Shown: one piece after another, positions 10,411 to 20,459 of the stretch | Layout of the letters: each line of letters begins with the position of its first letter | How positions within the stretch are numbered: the stretch's first letter is position 1 | DNA from: Ascarosepion bandense | Taxonomy: Eukaryota; Mollusca; Cephalopoda; Sepiida; Sepiidae | Direction: 5' to 3' | Assembly: GCA_037127315.1 (NCBI GenBank) | Contig: JBBBDQ010000913.1 | Span: forward strand, 7,187,001 to 7,251,000 | Length of the DNA: 64,000 nucleotides | Made by a program: the position numbers and the translations under genes | The notes under the pieces: model-generated | Database searches by the model: none | Told to the model about the DNA's origin: nothing | What the model saw: only the letters and a program-made list of their open reading frames with translations

Positions 10411-10598
10411 AGTTGCATGTGCTATCTATTTTAGATTTCGCTGTTGTTGAAAATCTTCAAGTGATGCGATTTCTGTTATTTAGTAAGATTCTGTATGATT
10501 GTGTAACACCAGTCCATAAGGTTCAGAGAAGGAAGGTCCCCGTTAAAACCTACAGTTTCCGTTTGCTCGAAGACATTTTTAGTCATTATCCTGAGAAA
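10411..10598 (+). CDS. Putative internal exon 1 of an unidentified host gene
   Basis: A pyrimidine-rich acceptor ending TCTCTCTTAG precedes a frame that starts after two bases (AG completing a split codon) and reads LHVLSILDFAVVENLQ, then YDCVTPVHKVQRRKVPVKTY, ending FSHYPEK. A GT donor (AAA|GTAATA) at 10599 gives phase 0. If it is not used, the frame stops at 10610. Phase 0 matches the next acceptor at 13650. The peptide does not look like any transposon in the window. It has no obvious domain and I do not recognise it; no 5' exon or start was found. The donor is the weakest link. The intron to the next exon would contain (TA)n arrays and a decayed hammerhead. Confidence 0.45.
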
Positions 10599-10610
10599 GT
10601 AATACTATAG

Positions 10611-11794
10611 TTTAGAATATCTCCAAAGTTTCGCTAAAAAAGTTTCGCTAAAAAATGAGCATTCACAATGAAAAAGTCATCCAAACTTAATAAAAACATT
10701 CTCATCGTCAAAATCTTTGTTATTATGAAGAGGAAAGATATTTCCGATTAATAATTTACATTTGTTAATACATTTTTAGAATATTCGAAATTTTTAATTT
10801 AAAATTTTGTTTTTCTTGCATCAACGGGTGATCACAAATCAGTATTAGAAATTTTGGGCATCTTCTTACGGTGAAAAACTCATTGAGTTGGAAATTCTTG
10901 CAAAAATCAAATAATTGTCGGATTTTAAGGTAACTTTCTCAACTTATTCAGAAATAAGTGATATTATTTCAAAATGTTTTCTTTTAGAAAATCTTGGTAA
11001 AAATATTTTTTAAAATGTTCTCCATTTTTTTTCATTTTATGAATTTTCGAGAAATAATTTTTTCTAGCGTTTACTATTTATTTTAAGTCTTTGCAGAATT
11101 TAAATCATGGACTTCTTTTGTCAAACATAACCCAGTTGCAAAAAATCTGCTCTGAATCGTAAAATAACAAATGCAATAAAATTAAGACATTACTTAATTA
11201 GAAAAACTTTTCTTAAATACTACAAGACTTTTCATTTTTTAAAAAATTTGATTGTCACAATTTATAAAGTTTTAAATCTTTCAAATTCTATCTTAATTTG
11301 TAGCAGTTGATACTATTATAAAATAAAAAATATATTTATTATCATAAATAGAAAAGCTTATTACAACTCAGCGACCCATGGTATTTTAAAAAGAATTTTT
11401 AATTATTGTGTATGTATAAACGTATCAACTTTTGTAAATACAGACACCCATACAAGACAATACTAGAAAATAAGTGAGTAAATTTAAAGTGTATTGGTAA
11501 TTTTCTAACAAGTTATGTCTTCCATACGACAAGTGTTCTTGGTGAAATCAGTTGACACTGTTCCTAGGTGGCTCAAGAAGGTGGTAGCGAAATAGCGAAA
11601 TTTTAAATAAAACCTTATACACTATACTTTCATTTCAAATCCATTTCTTTTTAAAATTATAGTTAGTAAATAATTTATAAGTATTTTAAAATGAGGAGTT
11701 ACTTTTCAATCACCCTAAATAAATATTTTTAAAGAAAGGAATAGGTTTTTAAAAATTTATTAATCCCACAGATTTTCATTACTTAACGTTACTT
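10611..11794. other. Putative intron, AT-rich, no recognised feature
   Basis: About 1.2 kb of AT-rich DNA without recognisable repeats. Confidence 0.4.
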
Positions 11795-11962
11795 TTAGCG
11801 GTTACCCGTATTTGAGTAGACGCTCCGTTTATTTATTAAACGAACTATTTATTTATTTTCTCCTACCGGCCTAAATATACGAGATAATTTATTAGAGAAA
11901 ATATGCAGTCTCTCGGTAGACGAAAATAAATATAGAAAAACACGAGTAACCACTAAAAATGA
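11795..11962. mobile_element. Short MITE (tRNA-MITE family), without tRNA-like core
   Basis: Left end TTTTAGCGGTTACCCGTATT and right end (reverse complement) TTTTTAGTGGTTACTCGTG form imperfect terminal inverted repeats. The interior includes CTACCGGCCTAAATATACG, similar to CTACTGGCCTGATTATTTACG at 62.82 kb. Confidence 0.55.
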
Positions 11963-12021
11963 TATGTATATGTATGTTTGTGTGTGTGTGTGTTTTGTGC
12001 ATATGTATGCGTACAAGCACA

Positions 12022-12025
<4 letters not shown>

Positions 12026-12082
<57 letters not shown>

Positions 12083-12107
12083 GAGAAACCAAAACTGGTG
12101 GTGGAAC

Positions 12108-12154
<47 letters not shown>
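12026..12154. repeat. Two (TA)n arrays
   Basis: 12026-12078 and 12112-12154, separated by a short unique piece. Confidence 0.95.
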
Positions 12155-12158
<4 letters not shown>

Positions 12159-12189
12159 ATTATATTTTAGAACATGTACATGATTTTTC

Positions 12190-12273
12190 TATATATATCC
12201 GCTGGACGTTGTAAGAATTCGCTGTTTTGGACGTTGTAAGAATTCCTTTTTCGTTTTGTATTCACTCGGAGAT

Positions 12274-12277
<4 letters not shown>
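12190..12277 (+). repeat. Short tandem duplication GGACGTTGTAAGAATTC
   Basis: GGACGTTGTAAGAATTC occurs twice, 27 bp apart, just upstream of a (TA)n array and the decayed hammerhead repeat. Confidence 0.6.
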
Positions 12278-12310
<33 letters not shown>

Positions 12311-12312
<2 letters not shown>

Positions 12313-12402
12313 GGTCGGGTTTCGGTCCTTGGTTAAGAGCAATCGGAGTCTGGCCGTGCTGGTGGTCTGTGGTGATACAGCGAGACAGATCTGTCAGCGG
12401 AG

Positions 12403-12406
<4 letters not shown>
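12311..12406 (+). ncRNA. Decayed hammerhead ribozyme repeat with partial tRNA-like head
   Basis: This is a paralogue of 62244-62376: GGTCGGGTTTCGGTCC (box-B-like), AGCAATCGGAGTCTGGCCG, then the ribozyme region. The core is CTGGTGG in place of CUGAUGA and GAGA in place of GAAA, so self-cleavage should be lost. The stem III palindrome ACAGATCTGTC is kept and the stem I strands CCGTG/AGCGG are recognisable. It is flanked on both sides by (TA)n (12278-12310, 12406-12441). Confidence 0.75.
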
Positions 12407-12445
<39 letters not shown>

Positions 12446-12689
12446 AGTATCCTTGGTAGTTTGTCAGGTTAATTCCACAAGAGACGAGATCTCAGTGTTA
12501 GAATTCAGCAGAGTATTATAATGAAAATAAACTGGATGATTTCATAAATCCATTGGTAATAGTTTATTTCACAGAATTCTTAGAAAACCGCTCATCAGAC
12601 CTAACCTAAATTCTTCACCAATGCTAATAGATTTATAAAAGCATCCAGTTTATTTTCATATATATATGTTATTTTATATATATATATAT

Positions 12690-12920
12690 AATCATTTCAC
12701 CCATGCAAGGCAATAAAGCAACAAACACGCATGAGGTTACTGAGTGTTAGAAAATATGAAGGAAACTACTTTTAATGACTGAAGACAATAAAAGAATAAG
12801 ATGACAGAAAATGTCGACTGACATGGCTCTTAATTTTTGAAGGTAAAGGTTGATTGGTATGCTAGAAGCCGGAAGAGAGTTCTACAAGCGAGAAGTGTAA
12901 TAGAAGAAGCTATTAGCATA
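12690..12920 (-). mobile_element. Jockey-like LINE 3' end, divergent
   Basis: On the plus strand, ATCATTTCACCCATGCAAGG, then GAGTTCTACAAGCGAGAAG and GAAGAAGC: the reverse of the usual 3' region with many changes. Confidence 0.5.
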
Positions 12921-12999
12921 TTTAAGAAGTAAGTAATAGATATTTTTGAATGAGTTCTTGCTGTCTAAATATACCTTTATGGAACTAATGCATACAATT

Positions 13000-13205
13000 T
13001 TTTAACGCTATTTTGTTTTAGTTGATGGTCATATTTAATTTTTAAACAGTATATTAATCTATTTTCCTGTCACCTATTTGAATATTCGAATATTTTATTA
13101 AAGAAAAATATGCTCCCTCCCCGGTAGGATTCGAACTTGCGTCCCCTTTTGAAGGAGAAATTATTGTTAGACCTGATGTGTCACTTGTTTCAAGTGGTAT
13201 TTTTT
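13000..13205 (-). other. tRNA-like sequence in a tRNA-MITE family remnant
   Basis: On the minus strand a tRNA-like stretch has a T-arm-like AGTTCGAATCCT (box B) and a candidate anticodon stem CTCC/GGGG. The flanking left part resembles the other members at 18.5 and 62.8 kb. The acceptor stem is not convincing, so this is a tRNA-derived repeat and not a tRNA gene. Confidence 0.5.
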
Positions 13206-13209
13206 CTTT

Positions 13210-13649
13210 TTTTTCTTTTTTTAATTATAAAGCTTTCTCTATTTCAATCGACACAACTTCTATATATATTTAAAAAATATTTTTTCCTTCGCCATTTTCT
13301 GTTTATTTCATCACAAACGCGACATTGTAGGCGCATTCAATAAATGAAATGAATAACATATCCGGGCCCTTTGAAGGACGACTAGGTAGCAATGGTTATA
13401 ACAATAACATTAACAAAATTCGTTCGCTGACCGTTGCTACTATAGCGAGATTGACTTGTATTAGTTGCCTGACACTTATGGAATTGTGTCTTGTCTGTGT
13501 TTATCAGTCGTCAAATAGAAGTTACATCGAATAGAGTAATATTGAAAATCACGAATGAATATTTTTAGGGCTAATGAAACATTCAACGGATTTTACTTTA
13601 ACAAATCGAATTTAAATTTCGCAACGAAATATTTTTTTCTTTTTGATAG
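13210..13649. other. Putative intron sequence before exon 2
   Basis: No repeat recognised. Ends with the acceptor TTTTTCTTTTTGATAG at 13634-13649. Confidence 0.4.
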
Positions 13650-13743
13650 GAAAAAGTGAGACAACTGCTAGAGGCTTACTTACACAACGAATTACGATAC
13701 ACGCGTGTATATGCTGATGAGTTAAGTTCCCTTGTCATGACTG
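13650..13743 (+). CDS. Putative internal exon 2 of the unidentified host gene
   Basis: A T-rich acceptor ending GATAG is followed by 94 bp coding EKVRQLLEAYLHNELRYTRV then YADELSSLVMT. The exon ends ACTG|GTAAGTTT, close to the consensus donor. The frame starts in phase 0, fitting exon 1, and leaves one base (G), fitting exon 3. The peptide is helical and charged, without a domain I can name. Strong splice signals on both sides in unique sequence make this the best-supported exon of the window. Plus strand only. Confidence 0.6.
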
Positions 13744-14291
13744 GTAAGTTTACTTTTTTACAACTCTTTATTATTTTTTTTTTTTTTGTTTCTTTCTACA
13801 TGAATTTGTTTTATATGCAGGCATATATTGTGCTTACTTTATGATTGCCTACTGTGGGTGTCGTAGAACGTTTCGGGTCTCCACTTTCTCGCCTATGGGC
13901 CCAGCTGGGAAACGTCATTTCTCGACTAGCATTCTAAATTTCTCACTATACTTTTACCATAATTTTATGAACCCAGTTTATTCATACTTTTTTACACTCG
14001 TGCTGCTGTAAACGCATTCAATGAACAGAATAAAAATTAAATAAAAAGTAGAAATAAAAATAAAGTTCGAGCCCTTGGGACGGCGATTATAGAAATATGG
14101 CATTGATTACAATATTATACCCACTAACCCTTGCTGCTATATATCAAAATCGACTTGAACTGGCTATTTCAAACTCGTGGCCTTGAGCCAGACCTAACTC
14201 TGTTGTCTGGTATATTAGCTGTCGACAAACAGGATAGTCACTTTGAAATGTGAATGGGGTAATGTAAAGTTAACCGGATCTTTCCTCGTCA
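13744..14291. other. Putative intron, no recognised feature
   Basis: AT-rich and non-repetitive as far as I can see. Confidence 0.4.
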
Positions 14292-14605
14292 GGTGTATGT
14301 CGCGTCCTTTCAGTATATCGGCGATCATGGCTCTCCACAACTTACTATCCGTTGGGGCCGTTAGACCCTCCTGTTCCACAGTTCATTCACACAGGCTCGT
14401 TAGATCGGTAGCTAGCTGTCTTCTTCTATCTCTCTTGTCCTCACTATGTCTTGTGAAGGTTAAGCTTTCCTCATTATCTATCCAAGGAATTTTAGCTGTC
14501 TCTTCCTGATTCTGAATAGGTGTTCCTTTTGCTTACATTTTCTTTACTCACTCCATTCATAGAATTCTCAGTATCCTTCTGCAGAACCACATAGTGTGCG
14601 TCTGT
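14292..14605 (-). pseudogene. RTE/L2-like LINE, C-terminal fragment
   Basis: The plus strand reads GGCGATCATGGCTCTCCACA and CAGTATCCTTCTGCAGAACC, the reverse of the conserved 3' coding end (RRMLRIS... to ...MIA.VLKGHGT). It is highly mutated. Confidence 0.6.
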
Positions 14606-14804
14606 AGAAAATCGACAATAATACAGTTCGGATCTATATTATTTTTTATTCTCATTTTCAAACTTATATAGATTACAATCTATTTTAGGTTGTGTTATAT
14701 ATCTATATGAGTATACATAACGTTTTGTGGCTAACGGAATCCCTGGAAATAGCCATGATCTCGGTAAAGGTATTTGCCAACCGTTGATGTATATGGTGGT
14801 TTTC

Positions 14805-14925
14805 TAAACACAGGACGAAAGTATGGGACACCCAGTGAGTATCGAACCCAATTCTCAATTGTAACAATTCTAACGAGACAAGATTGCTAATTGTTACAGC
14901 ACACTGAGGTGCCCGACCGTTAATG
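14805..14925 (-). repeat. tRNA-like repeat, family 2
   Basis: The minus strand has GTGCTGTAACAATTAGCAA (box-A region), TTGTCTCGTTAGAA, then GGGTTCGATACTCACTGGG (box B). Copies in the same orientation are at 33.71 and 45.04 kb. Confidence 0.6.
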
Positions 14926-15125
14926 TATCAGGAACTTCAACAAGATGTGCGGGGTGAAATATCCCTAGAAGTGGTGTGAGATGTATAATACATATATATA
15001 TATGTATTATATATATACTAAATAATCGATAACAGCATTAAAGAACAACCCTATAAATACAAAGCCTGTCATAAACCAAACATGAAAAGACTCATGAAGT
15101 AGTAAAAAAACAAAGAAAGACAAAA

Positions 15126-15458
15126 GTATATATATATATATATATATATATTTGTAATCGTATATGGATCAGAATCCGACAAAATGATAGACAGAACAAA
15201 CAGGAACCGTTTATCAATAAAGTGTATAATCTTATCATACATACATCTGATAATAGCTGATGTAAGCCGAAAGCTCAGAAAAGGATGAAATAAAAATATG
15301 TATCAATATTGTGATTTTCTTTCCTCTTTCAACGATAATGCTATTAAGCTTATCTGAAAATAAATTACATAAAATAAATCGACGAAACTTGTCTATATTA
15401 TTTAATAAAACATGCATCAATGAAAAAATGCCGCCTAAATACACACAATTTAAACTAC

Positions 15459-15494
<36 letters not shown>
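15126..15494. repeat. (TA)n arrays at both ends of an AT-rich segment
   Basis: 15126-15151 and 15459-15494. Between them is unassigned AT-rich DNA. Confidence 0.9.
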
Positions 15495-15499
<5 letters not shown>

Positions 15500-15878
15500 T
15501 GTATATAATTGATTTGCTGTTATATTTTAACATCTGAAAACTACAGGAAAAAAGAAATTAGGATTCGAGCATATAATTAAAACCGAACAAAATAAACTAA
15601 ACATGTTAATGATGCCGACAAGATAAATGAGCCAATTTAATGACAGATTTAAATGTTTTACTTACCTGTTAGAATTGTCTCTCTGAACGGATCTTGTACA
15701 GTAGTAACAAGTGGTATTCTGACTACATACAGGGTCTATGGATTTCCTTTTATAGCAAATGTGCCACCTACCCCTCCCCTCTCTAGTAAACACTACTTCA
15801 ATTTTTGAAAATCTTCATGTATTGTATTTCCTTCTAAGAATTATATTCTAAGAAAAATATGTCAGTATGTATATATAA

Positions 15879-15880
<2 letters not shown>
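15500..15880. other. No recognisable gene
   Basis: Nothing recognised apart from AT richness. Confidence 0.4.

Positions 15881-15933
<53 letters not shown>
15881..15933. repeat. (CA)n(TA)n compound microsatellite
   Basis: About 25 bp of CA followed by about 28 bp of TA. Confidence 0.95.
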
Positions 15934-15936
<3 letters not shown>

Positions 15937-15944
15937 ATTGAAGT

Positions 15945-16222
15945 TTGTTAGTGGAGGTGTCGAAATTTATTTTATTTAAGCTAGATTTAAACTGTTTGAT
16001 GTAGATAGCTTCTAGAATTTTAAGTTTTCGTTTAATATTTTCTTGTCTAAGTATATATGTATTTTCAACAAGTGTTTTCCTAAGAAGTGTGTATTGATAG
16101 CCGTGGTGTTTTAAATGTCGGAATATGTTAGAATTTTCATTTAAGTGTAATGTAAGCCTCCGCGAAAGCGAGTTAGTAGTATGTCCAATGTAGGTATTAT
16201 TTAGTTTGTTCGAGATACATTC

Positions 16223-16225
<3 letters not shown>
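15945..16225 (-). pseudogene. Penelope-like element: GIY-YIG endonuclease fragment
   Basis: The minus strand reads ECISNKLNNTYIGHTTNSLS then RRLTLHLNENSNIFRHLKHH. YIG plus the following T..LSRRL..H spacing is that of the GIY-YIG nuclease at the C terminus of Penelope-like retroelements. The frame continues through KRKLKILEAIYIKQFKSSLN. RT sequence is absent here. Bounded on both sides by (TA)n arrays. Confidence 0.75.
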
Positions 16226-16227
<2 letters not shown>

Positions 16228-16277
<50 letters not shown>

Positions 16278-16338
16278 GCACACGCGTATTTTTGTGTGCT
16301 TGTCAGTTATATTTAGAATTTTTGGACTTATATATGCG

Positions 16339-16400
<62 letters not shown>
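16228..16400. repeat. (TA)n and (CA)n arrays
   Basis: 16228-16275 TA, 16344-16371 CA and 16372-16400 TA. Confidence 0.95.
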
Positions 16401-16406
<6 letters not shown>

Positions 16407-16972
16407 AAAAATTGTGAAAAGTGAATGCTTTGTTTAAGGTGTAGATTTATTATTATTATTATTATTATTATTAATATTATTTGTCTTTTGTATAGTGCAT
16501 TCAGTCAGTTAAGTGCCATACATGAAACACGCTTAGGCGATCATGTCTCGAAAGAGACATGACTGACTGGGCAGAAGATTATCCCGCAGTAGGTTGCCAT
16601 TGCTTTCTGCGGTAGACTGGTTGCCAGCCAAGGCTATAGAACCCAATCTATCCTGTTATTTAACCCGTAGCTGGAAGGAAGAGACGGTTTAATACCTTTC
16701 CCAAGGGTATTTGCGCGTAAGTGAATGCAATGAATTCAACTGCAATTCGAACACGGCTCCCCGATTTCTCGTTCCGAGCCGATATCCACTGCACCACAAC
16801 GCACATCCAGCTGATGTATAGTGCATTATGTGTCCATAATTTGATTTCTGTAGGTACACGTGTTTTGAGTCTAAAGTTAATTCTCTTCGGGCTAATAAAT
16901 GACTGACTTTACATATCGAAATTCGTTTGCCTTTAAAGAAAACGTTAAAGACTTCTCATACATTTTTCACCT
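16401..16972. mobile_element. MITE-B with imperfect TIRs, split by a SINE
   Basis: Left end GGTGAAAAATTGTG...CTTTGTTTAAGGTGTA and right end AAAGAAAACGTTAAAGACTTCTC are inverted. Internal sequence (AGTCTAAAGTTAATTCTCTTC) matches the copy at 39195-39484. A SINE occupies 16502-16814. Confidence 0.65.
16502..16814 (-). repeat. tRNA-derived SINE, full length with 13-bp target duplication
   Basis: Flanked by TGTATAGTGCATT at 16489-16501 and again at 16815-16827. This fixes the unit: 313 bp, starting with GATGTGCGTTGTGG-like sequence on the minus strand and ending in (TGAC)n. Confidence 0.9.
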
Positions 16973-17007
16973 ATACGAATTTCTCTTGATGGAACTGCCT
17001 CTAATTC

Positions 17008-17014
<7 letters not shown>

Positions 17015-17057
<43 letters not shown>
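17015..17057. repeat. (TA)n array
   Basis: Directly precedes a Helitron start. Confidence 0.95.
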
Positions 17058-17062
<5 letters not shown>

Positions 17063-17432
17063 TATTTATAAATGGAACTTTGTGTGTGTGTGTGTGTGTG
17101 TATTCGTTACCTATAGACTCCGAAACGGCTGAAATCGGGTTATAGAAGGAGTGGTCCGATTTTAATCAAATTTGATACACTGATAGACAAATACATAAGA
17201 AACGATATTCAGAAGTTTCAAGGTTGCAGTTCTTACAATATATATATATATGAGGTAAGATGTTTGTGTGTGTGTGTCTGTTTATCTGTCTGTATGTCCT
17301 TTATACAAATCCACAATTTTTATCCGATTCTCACCAAACTTCACACAAATATTCTTTAGGCTGAGTCTGAGCTCCATGACCATAGATTTAAAGCTTTCAT
17401 TACACCCGAGCAACGCCAGGCTATACTGCTAG
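17058..17432 (+). mobile_element. Non-autonomous Helitron, internally deleted
   Basis: Start AAACTTATTTATAAATGGAA (terminal TCT lost in the TA array) and end CTATACTGCTAG. Deletions in two places reduce it to 375 bp. Confidence 0.8.

Positions 17433-17433
<1 letters not shown>

Positions 17434-17460
<27 letters not shown>
17434..17460. repeat. (TA)n array
   Basis: Follows the Helitron end. Confidence 0.9.
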
Positions 17461-17464
<4 letters not shown>

Positions 17465-17813
17465 GACTTGAATAGGTAAGAAGGCATTTTTTATCAACCT
17501 TTAAATGTTTCTCAATAAAGAACATTAAATAAGAAGACAGAAGATGACGTTTGCCAAAGCATTTAAAGTTTTGAAAATCAAATTTGATTAGAAAGAGAGA
17601 AGCCGAAAACATCTCGACAAAAAAGAAGTGCTATAGAAAAAAACTGTTGAGTCCAAGTTGCCAATCTAGTACCGCGCTTAAATTCATAAAGTCAGGTTAG
17701 AAAGAGAAAATTTCATCAGAACATTTGCCATGAAAATATTTATAGTAAAGGCACAGGGTAGCTATTTTATGGTGATGGAAAACTAACTAAACTGACCAGG
17801 TAGGGATTTTTTT

Positions 17814-18230
17814 TAATCATTTAACCCCAAGCAACGCAGTACCGCTACTGATGTGCAGGAGGCTACATAAGAGAGTTAAAGTTTTAGGCAGGAGGAGAGT
17901 GAAGAGAGAGTCGAACCAGCTATAGGGTGTGAAAGAGAAAGGGCAATAGAAGGATGTGAACACAGGAGTGAAGACATTTGCAAAGGTAGAGAAAAAGAAA
18001 AAGAACAAGATACACGGGGTGATGTAGACAGGACAGAAGCTGTGAATAAGAGATGGGAATTGACATTGCATTTAAATTCTTGGAGGTTGTAGCCGTCAGA
18101 AAAGCAAGTATATGGAAAGGAGTTCCACAGGCGGGAAGTGCAAGAAAAAAAGCTGTTGGAGTAGAATTGTCGGCTGCATTTGGTTGATTTAACTGTAAAA
18201 AAGAACCATTCTATTTTCATAGAAATAATC
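17814..18230 (-). pseudogene. Jockey/Nimbus-like LINE, C-terminal end
   Basis: The minus-strand frame has FFSCTSRLWNSFPYTCFSDG and YNLQEFKCNVNSHLL, the conserved end of jockey-type RT proteins (F..RTSRLWNSLP...YNL..FK..VN..L), then the 3' UTR down to 17814. The copy is 5' truncated and ends 70 bp upstream of the exon 3 acceptor. Confidence 0.75.
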
Positions 18231-18299
18231 TATAAAAAATGTTATAAAGTTTAATGTACCTAGTTTTAAGTATAGTTATTGATACTAATGTGATTTCAG

Positions 18300-18403
18300 G
18301 CATTACTGTAAATCAGTTGGCAAATGTTTTCCGTGAACTGCAAAATCGTATTATCCTTTGTATTACTAATGATTTAAAAAAATGTAGATTTACTTCTTTC
18401 TAA
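18300..18403 (+). CDS. Putative terminal exon 3 of the unidentified host gene
   Basis: The acceptor ATGTGATTTCAG ends at 18299. The first two bases (GC) complete the codon left by exon 2 to Gly, then ITVNQLANVFRELQNRIILC and ITNDLKKCRFTSF are read up to TAA at 18401-18403. The phase match across three exons supports one plus-strand gene. The pyrimidine tract is modest and no polyadenylation signal stands out. Function unknown. Confidence 0.5.
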
Positions 18404-18504
18404 TCCTTCTATCGCAAATACAAATGAATTTATGAATTTTTTAAAGTGAGCACAAACTTTATGGACACCCTGTCTACATATTTGAATTTTATTTGTATTA
18501 ACAT

Positions 18505-18960
18505 TATTTTTAATGGATACTCATATTTGAGTGGACATTCTGTTTTTATTTGAATTTTATTTGTTTTTAAAAAATATGTTGGTTAATACCAGTTTCGGAA
18601 ATTTCCGTATAATTTGGTAATATTGTCATCTGTTGCGTTTGTTTACATTAAATATAATTGATCAGATATAACTTGTTCTATAAAAGAAATCAAGCGAACA
18701 TTTAAAGCTTGAATTGAATCTTGTCTACCATGAATCTTCGGTAGTCTAGTGGTAAGAAATTCCAGATCTAATGACGGTACCTCCCTTGTATTGGGAGTAT
18801 GCAGGTTCGATTCCTGTCAGAAAATAGATGTTTTCAAAATAAGATTTCTCGAACAATTTAGGCTGGTGGAAATTATGTAATGTGTCGTTTAATTATAAAA
18901 ACACAATTTCTACTCAATTATGAGTATCCATTAAAAACTAATGTTACAACAAATACAACT
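18505..18960. mobile_element. tRNA-MITE: TIR element carrying a tRNA-like sequence
   Basis: Left TTTTTAATGGATACTCATAT and right (inverted) TTTTTAATGGATACTCATAA are imperfect terminal repeats of at least 45 bp that extend further outward (CATATTTGA..T..ATTTG on both sides). The tRNA-like core is at 18736-18822. No transposase frame. Confidence 0.65.
18736..18822 (+). other. tRNA-like sequence
   Basis: Box A TAGTCTAGTGG (18742-18752), a stem-loop CTCCC-TTGTATT-GGGAG that would place GTA in the anticodon, and a perfect T arm CAGG-TTCGATT-CCTG with box B GGTTCGATTCC (18804-18814). About 20 extra bases between D arm and anticodon arm and an unconvincing acceptor stem argue against a functional tRNA. 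Most likely a tRNA-derived repeat core. Confidence 0.5.
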
Positions 18961-18986
18961 CAAATATGTCGGTTATTACCAGTCTC

Positions 18987-18988
<2 letters not shown>

Positions 18989-19018
<30 letters not shown>
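18989..19018. repeat. (TA)n array
   Basis: Between two MITEs. Confidence 0.9.
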
Positions 19019-19020
<2 letters not shown>

Positions 19021-19026
19021 TACCAG

Positions 19027-19518
19027 GAATAATTATTAGGCCACCCCAGTTTTTTTAAAAGAAATGATGTATTTTATGCTATATTTAGTATTTATTACCA
19101 AGTGGATAATTCTAAATGAAAATAGAATGGTTCTTTTGTTATTATTATTTTGCGAAATTTTACAAGGCAAGGAAGAAAAGATGAACTCGTTCGAATCACA
19201 CTAATTTTTTTTCATTCTTTCATTGATGAAACTACAATATTGGTAATTATTAAAATATTTATAAATTCATTTGATGCCTATGTTATTGTACAGTATTAAC
19301 AAAAGATACATTCTATTTTCATTTACAATTCTTCTTCTTCTTTTTCTATGTGCCCTGTCCCTTCAGGAAGTAGGCGATCATGGCTCTCCACGTCTCCCTA
19401 TCCCTTGTGGCTCTTAGTATGTTTGCTCGTGGCTCTTAGTATTTTCATCATTTGGCAATAAACACCAAAAATAGTATGAAATACATCATTTTTTTAAACA
19501 CTGAGGTGGCCTAATAAT
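19027..19518. mobile_element. Tc1/mariner-type MITE with long TIRs
   Basis: Left ATAATTATTAGGCCACCCCA and right (inverted) ATAATTATTAGGCCACCTCA start inverted repeats that continue for about 100 bp (TGATGTATTT, AATGAAAATAGAATG). The right TIR is split by a LINE fragment at about 19330-19447. Confidence 0.75.
19330..19447 (-). mobile_element. RTE/L2-like LINE 3' end inserted in the MITE arm
   Basis: Begins with the (CTT)n tail, then TGTGCCCTGTCCCTTCAGGA and CGATCATGGCTCTCCACGTC: the minus-strand 3' end of the LINE. Removing it restores the inverted repeat. Confidence 0.7.
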
Positions 19519-19529
19519 TATGGCCGATA

Positions 19530-19531
<2 letters not shown>

Positions 19532-19579
<48 letters not shown>
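19532..19579. repeat. (TA)n array
   Basis: 24 TA units. Confidence 0.95.
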
Positions 19580-19582
<3 letters not shown>

Positions 19583-19924
19583 CAAACCATATTAACGCTA
19601 AAACAGTAAAAGAATTTAACTCGCCCATACATCGTCTCATAAGGAAACTGGACGGAAAAGGAAACGAGAAATATCTAAGATTATTGGACCTGGATTCGGT
19701 TAAAAAGGAAGCCATGATAGGAAATCAAAAGCATGTCTCTTAAAAAATGGACAATTTAGGAAACTAGAATCAACAACAGGAGTGCAGTAAATTTTCAATA
19801 CAGAAAACGGCATATTGCACGTAGAGACCCCATTCTACCTTCCATCTTGGTTGATGCTAATCTCTAGGAGACTGAGTCGTTGCTCCATCTCAAGATAACA
19901 TTTTTCGCTGACATGACTTGTGTT

Positions 19925-20203
19925 TATGTGATTATTGGCTCGGAACGAGCGTGAATTCCACTTGAATTCTTTGCATTCACTTACGCACAAATACCCTTTG
20001 AAATGGTATTAATCCGTCTCTTCTCTCCAGTTATGGGTTAAATAACAGGACAGATTGGATTCTATAGCCTTGGTCGGCAACCAGTCTACCGCAGAAAGTA
20101 ATGGCAATCTACTGCAGGATAACCTTCTGCCCAGTCAGTCATGTCTCTTACGAGACATGATCGCCCAAGCGTGTAGCACTTATGGCACTTAACTGACTGA
20201 CTA
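19925..20203 (+). repeat. tRNA-derived SINE, 5' truncated
   Basis: Starts inside the head (GGCTCGGAACGAG) and runs to the (TGAC)n tail. Confidence 0.75.
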
Positions 20204-20284
20204 GTAGTTATAACAAGTCCTACGCTAACAGTTTCATCTTCTTCTCTCGCATTTCTCAAGGATAAGATTGTCTGCCGCCGTTTA

Positions 20285-20455
20285 AATTTAAATGCAATGT
20301 CAACGAATATCTTCTATCTTCTCAATTCCTATTCCTTTATTGGTCTTTCTCCTCAAAATGCTTTTTCTCATATTTTCTCATTTTCAGTAATCTCTCTTGC
20401 ATCTTAGTGGCTTTGTTGCCTTACTTAGGAGTGAAATAATTTAAAAGAAATTACC
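20285..20455 (+). mobile_element. Jockey-like LINE 3' end
   Basis: AAATTTAAATGCAATGTCAA followed by TGGCTTTGTTGCCTTACTTAG: the usual 3' end, with about 170 bp kept. Confidence 0.6.
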
Positions 20456-20459
20456 AACA

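Noticed and set aside
18736..18822. Functional tRNA-Tyr gene
   Set aside because: Box A, box B and a GTA loop are present, but about 20 extra bases and a poor acceptor stem, plus related copies in MITE-like units, point to a repeat.
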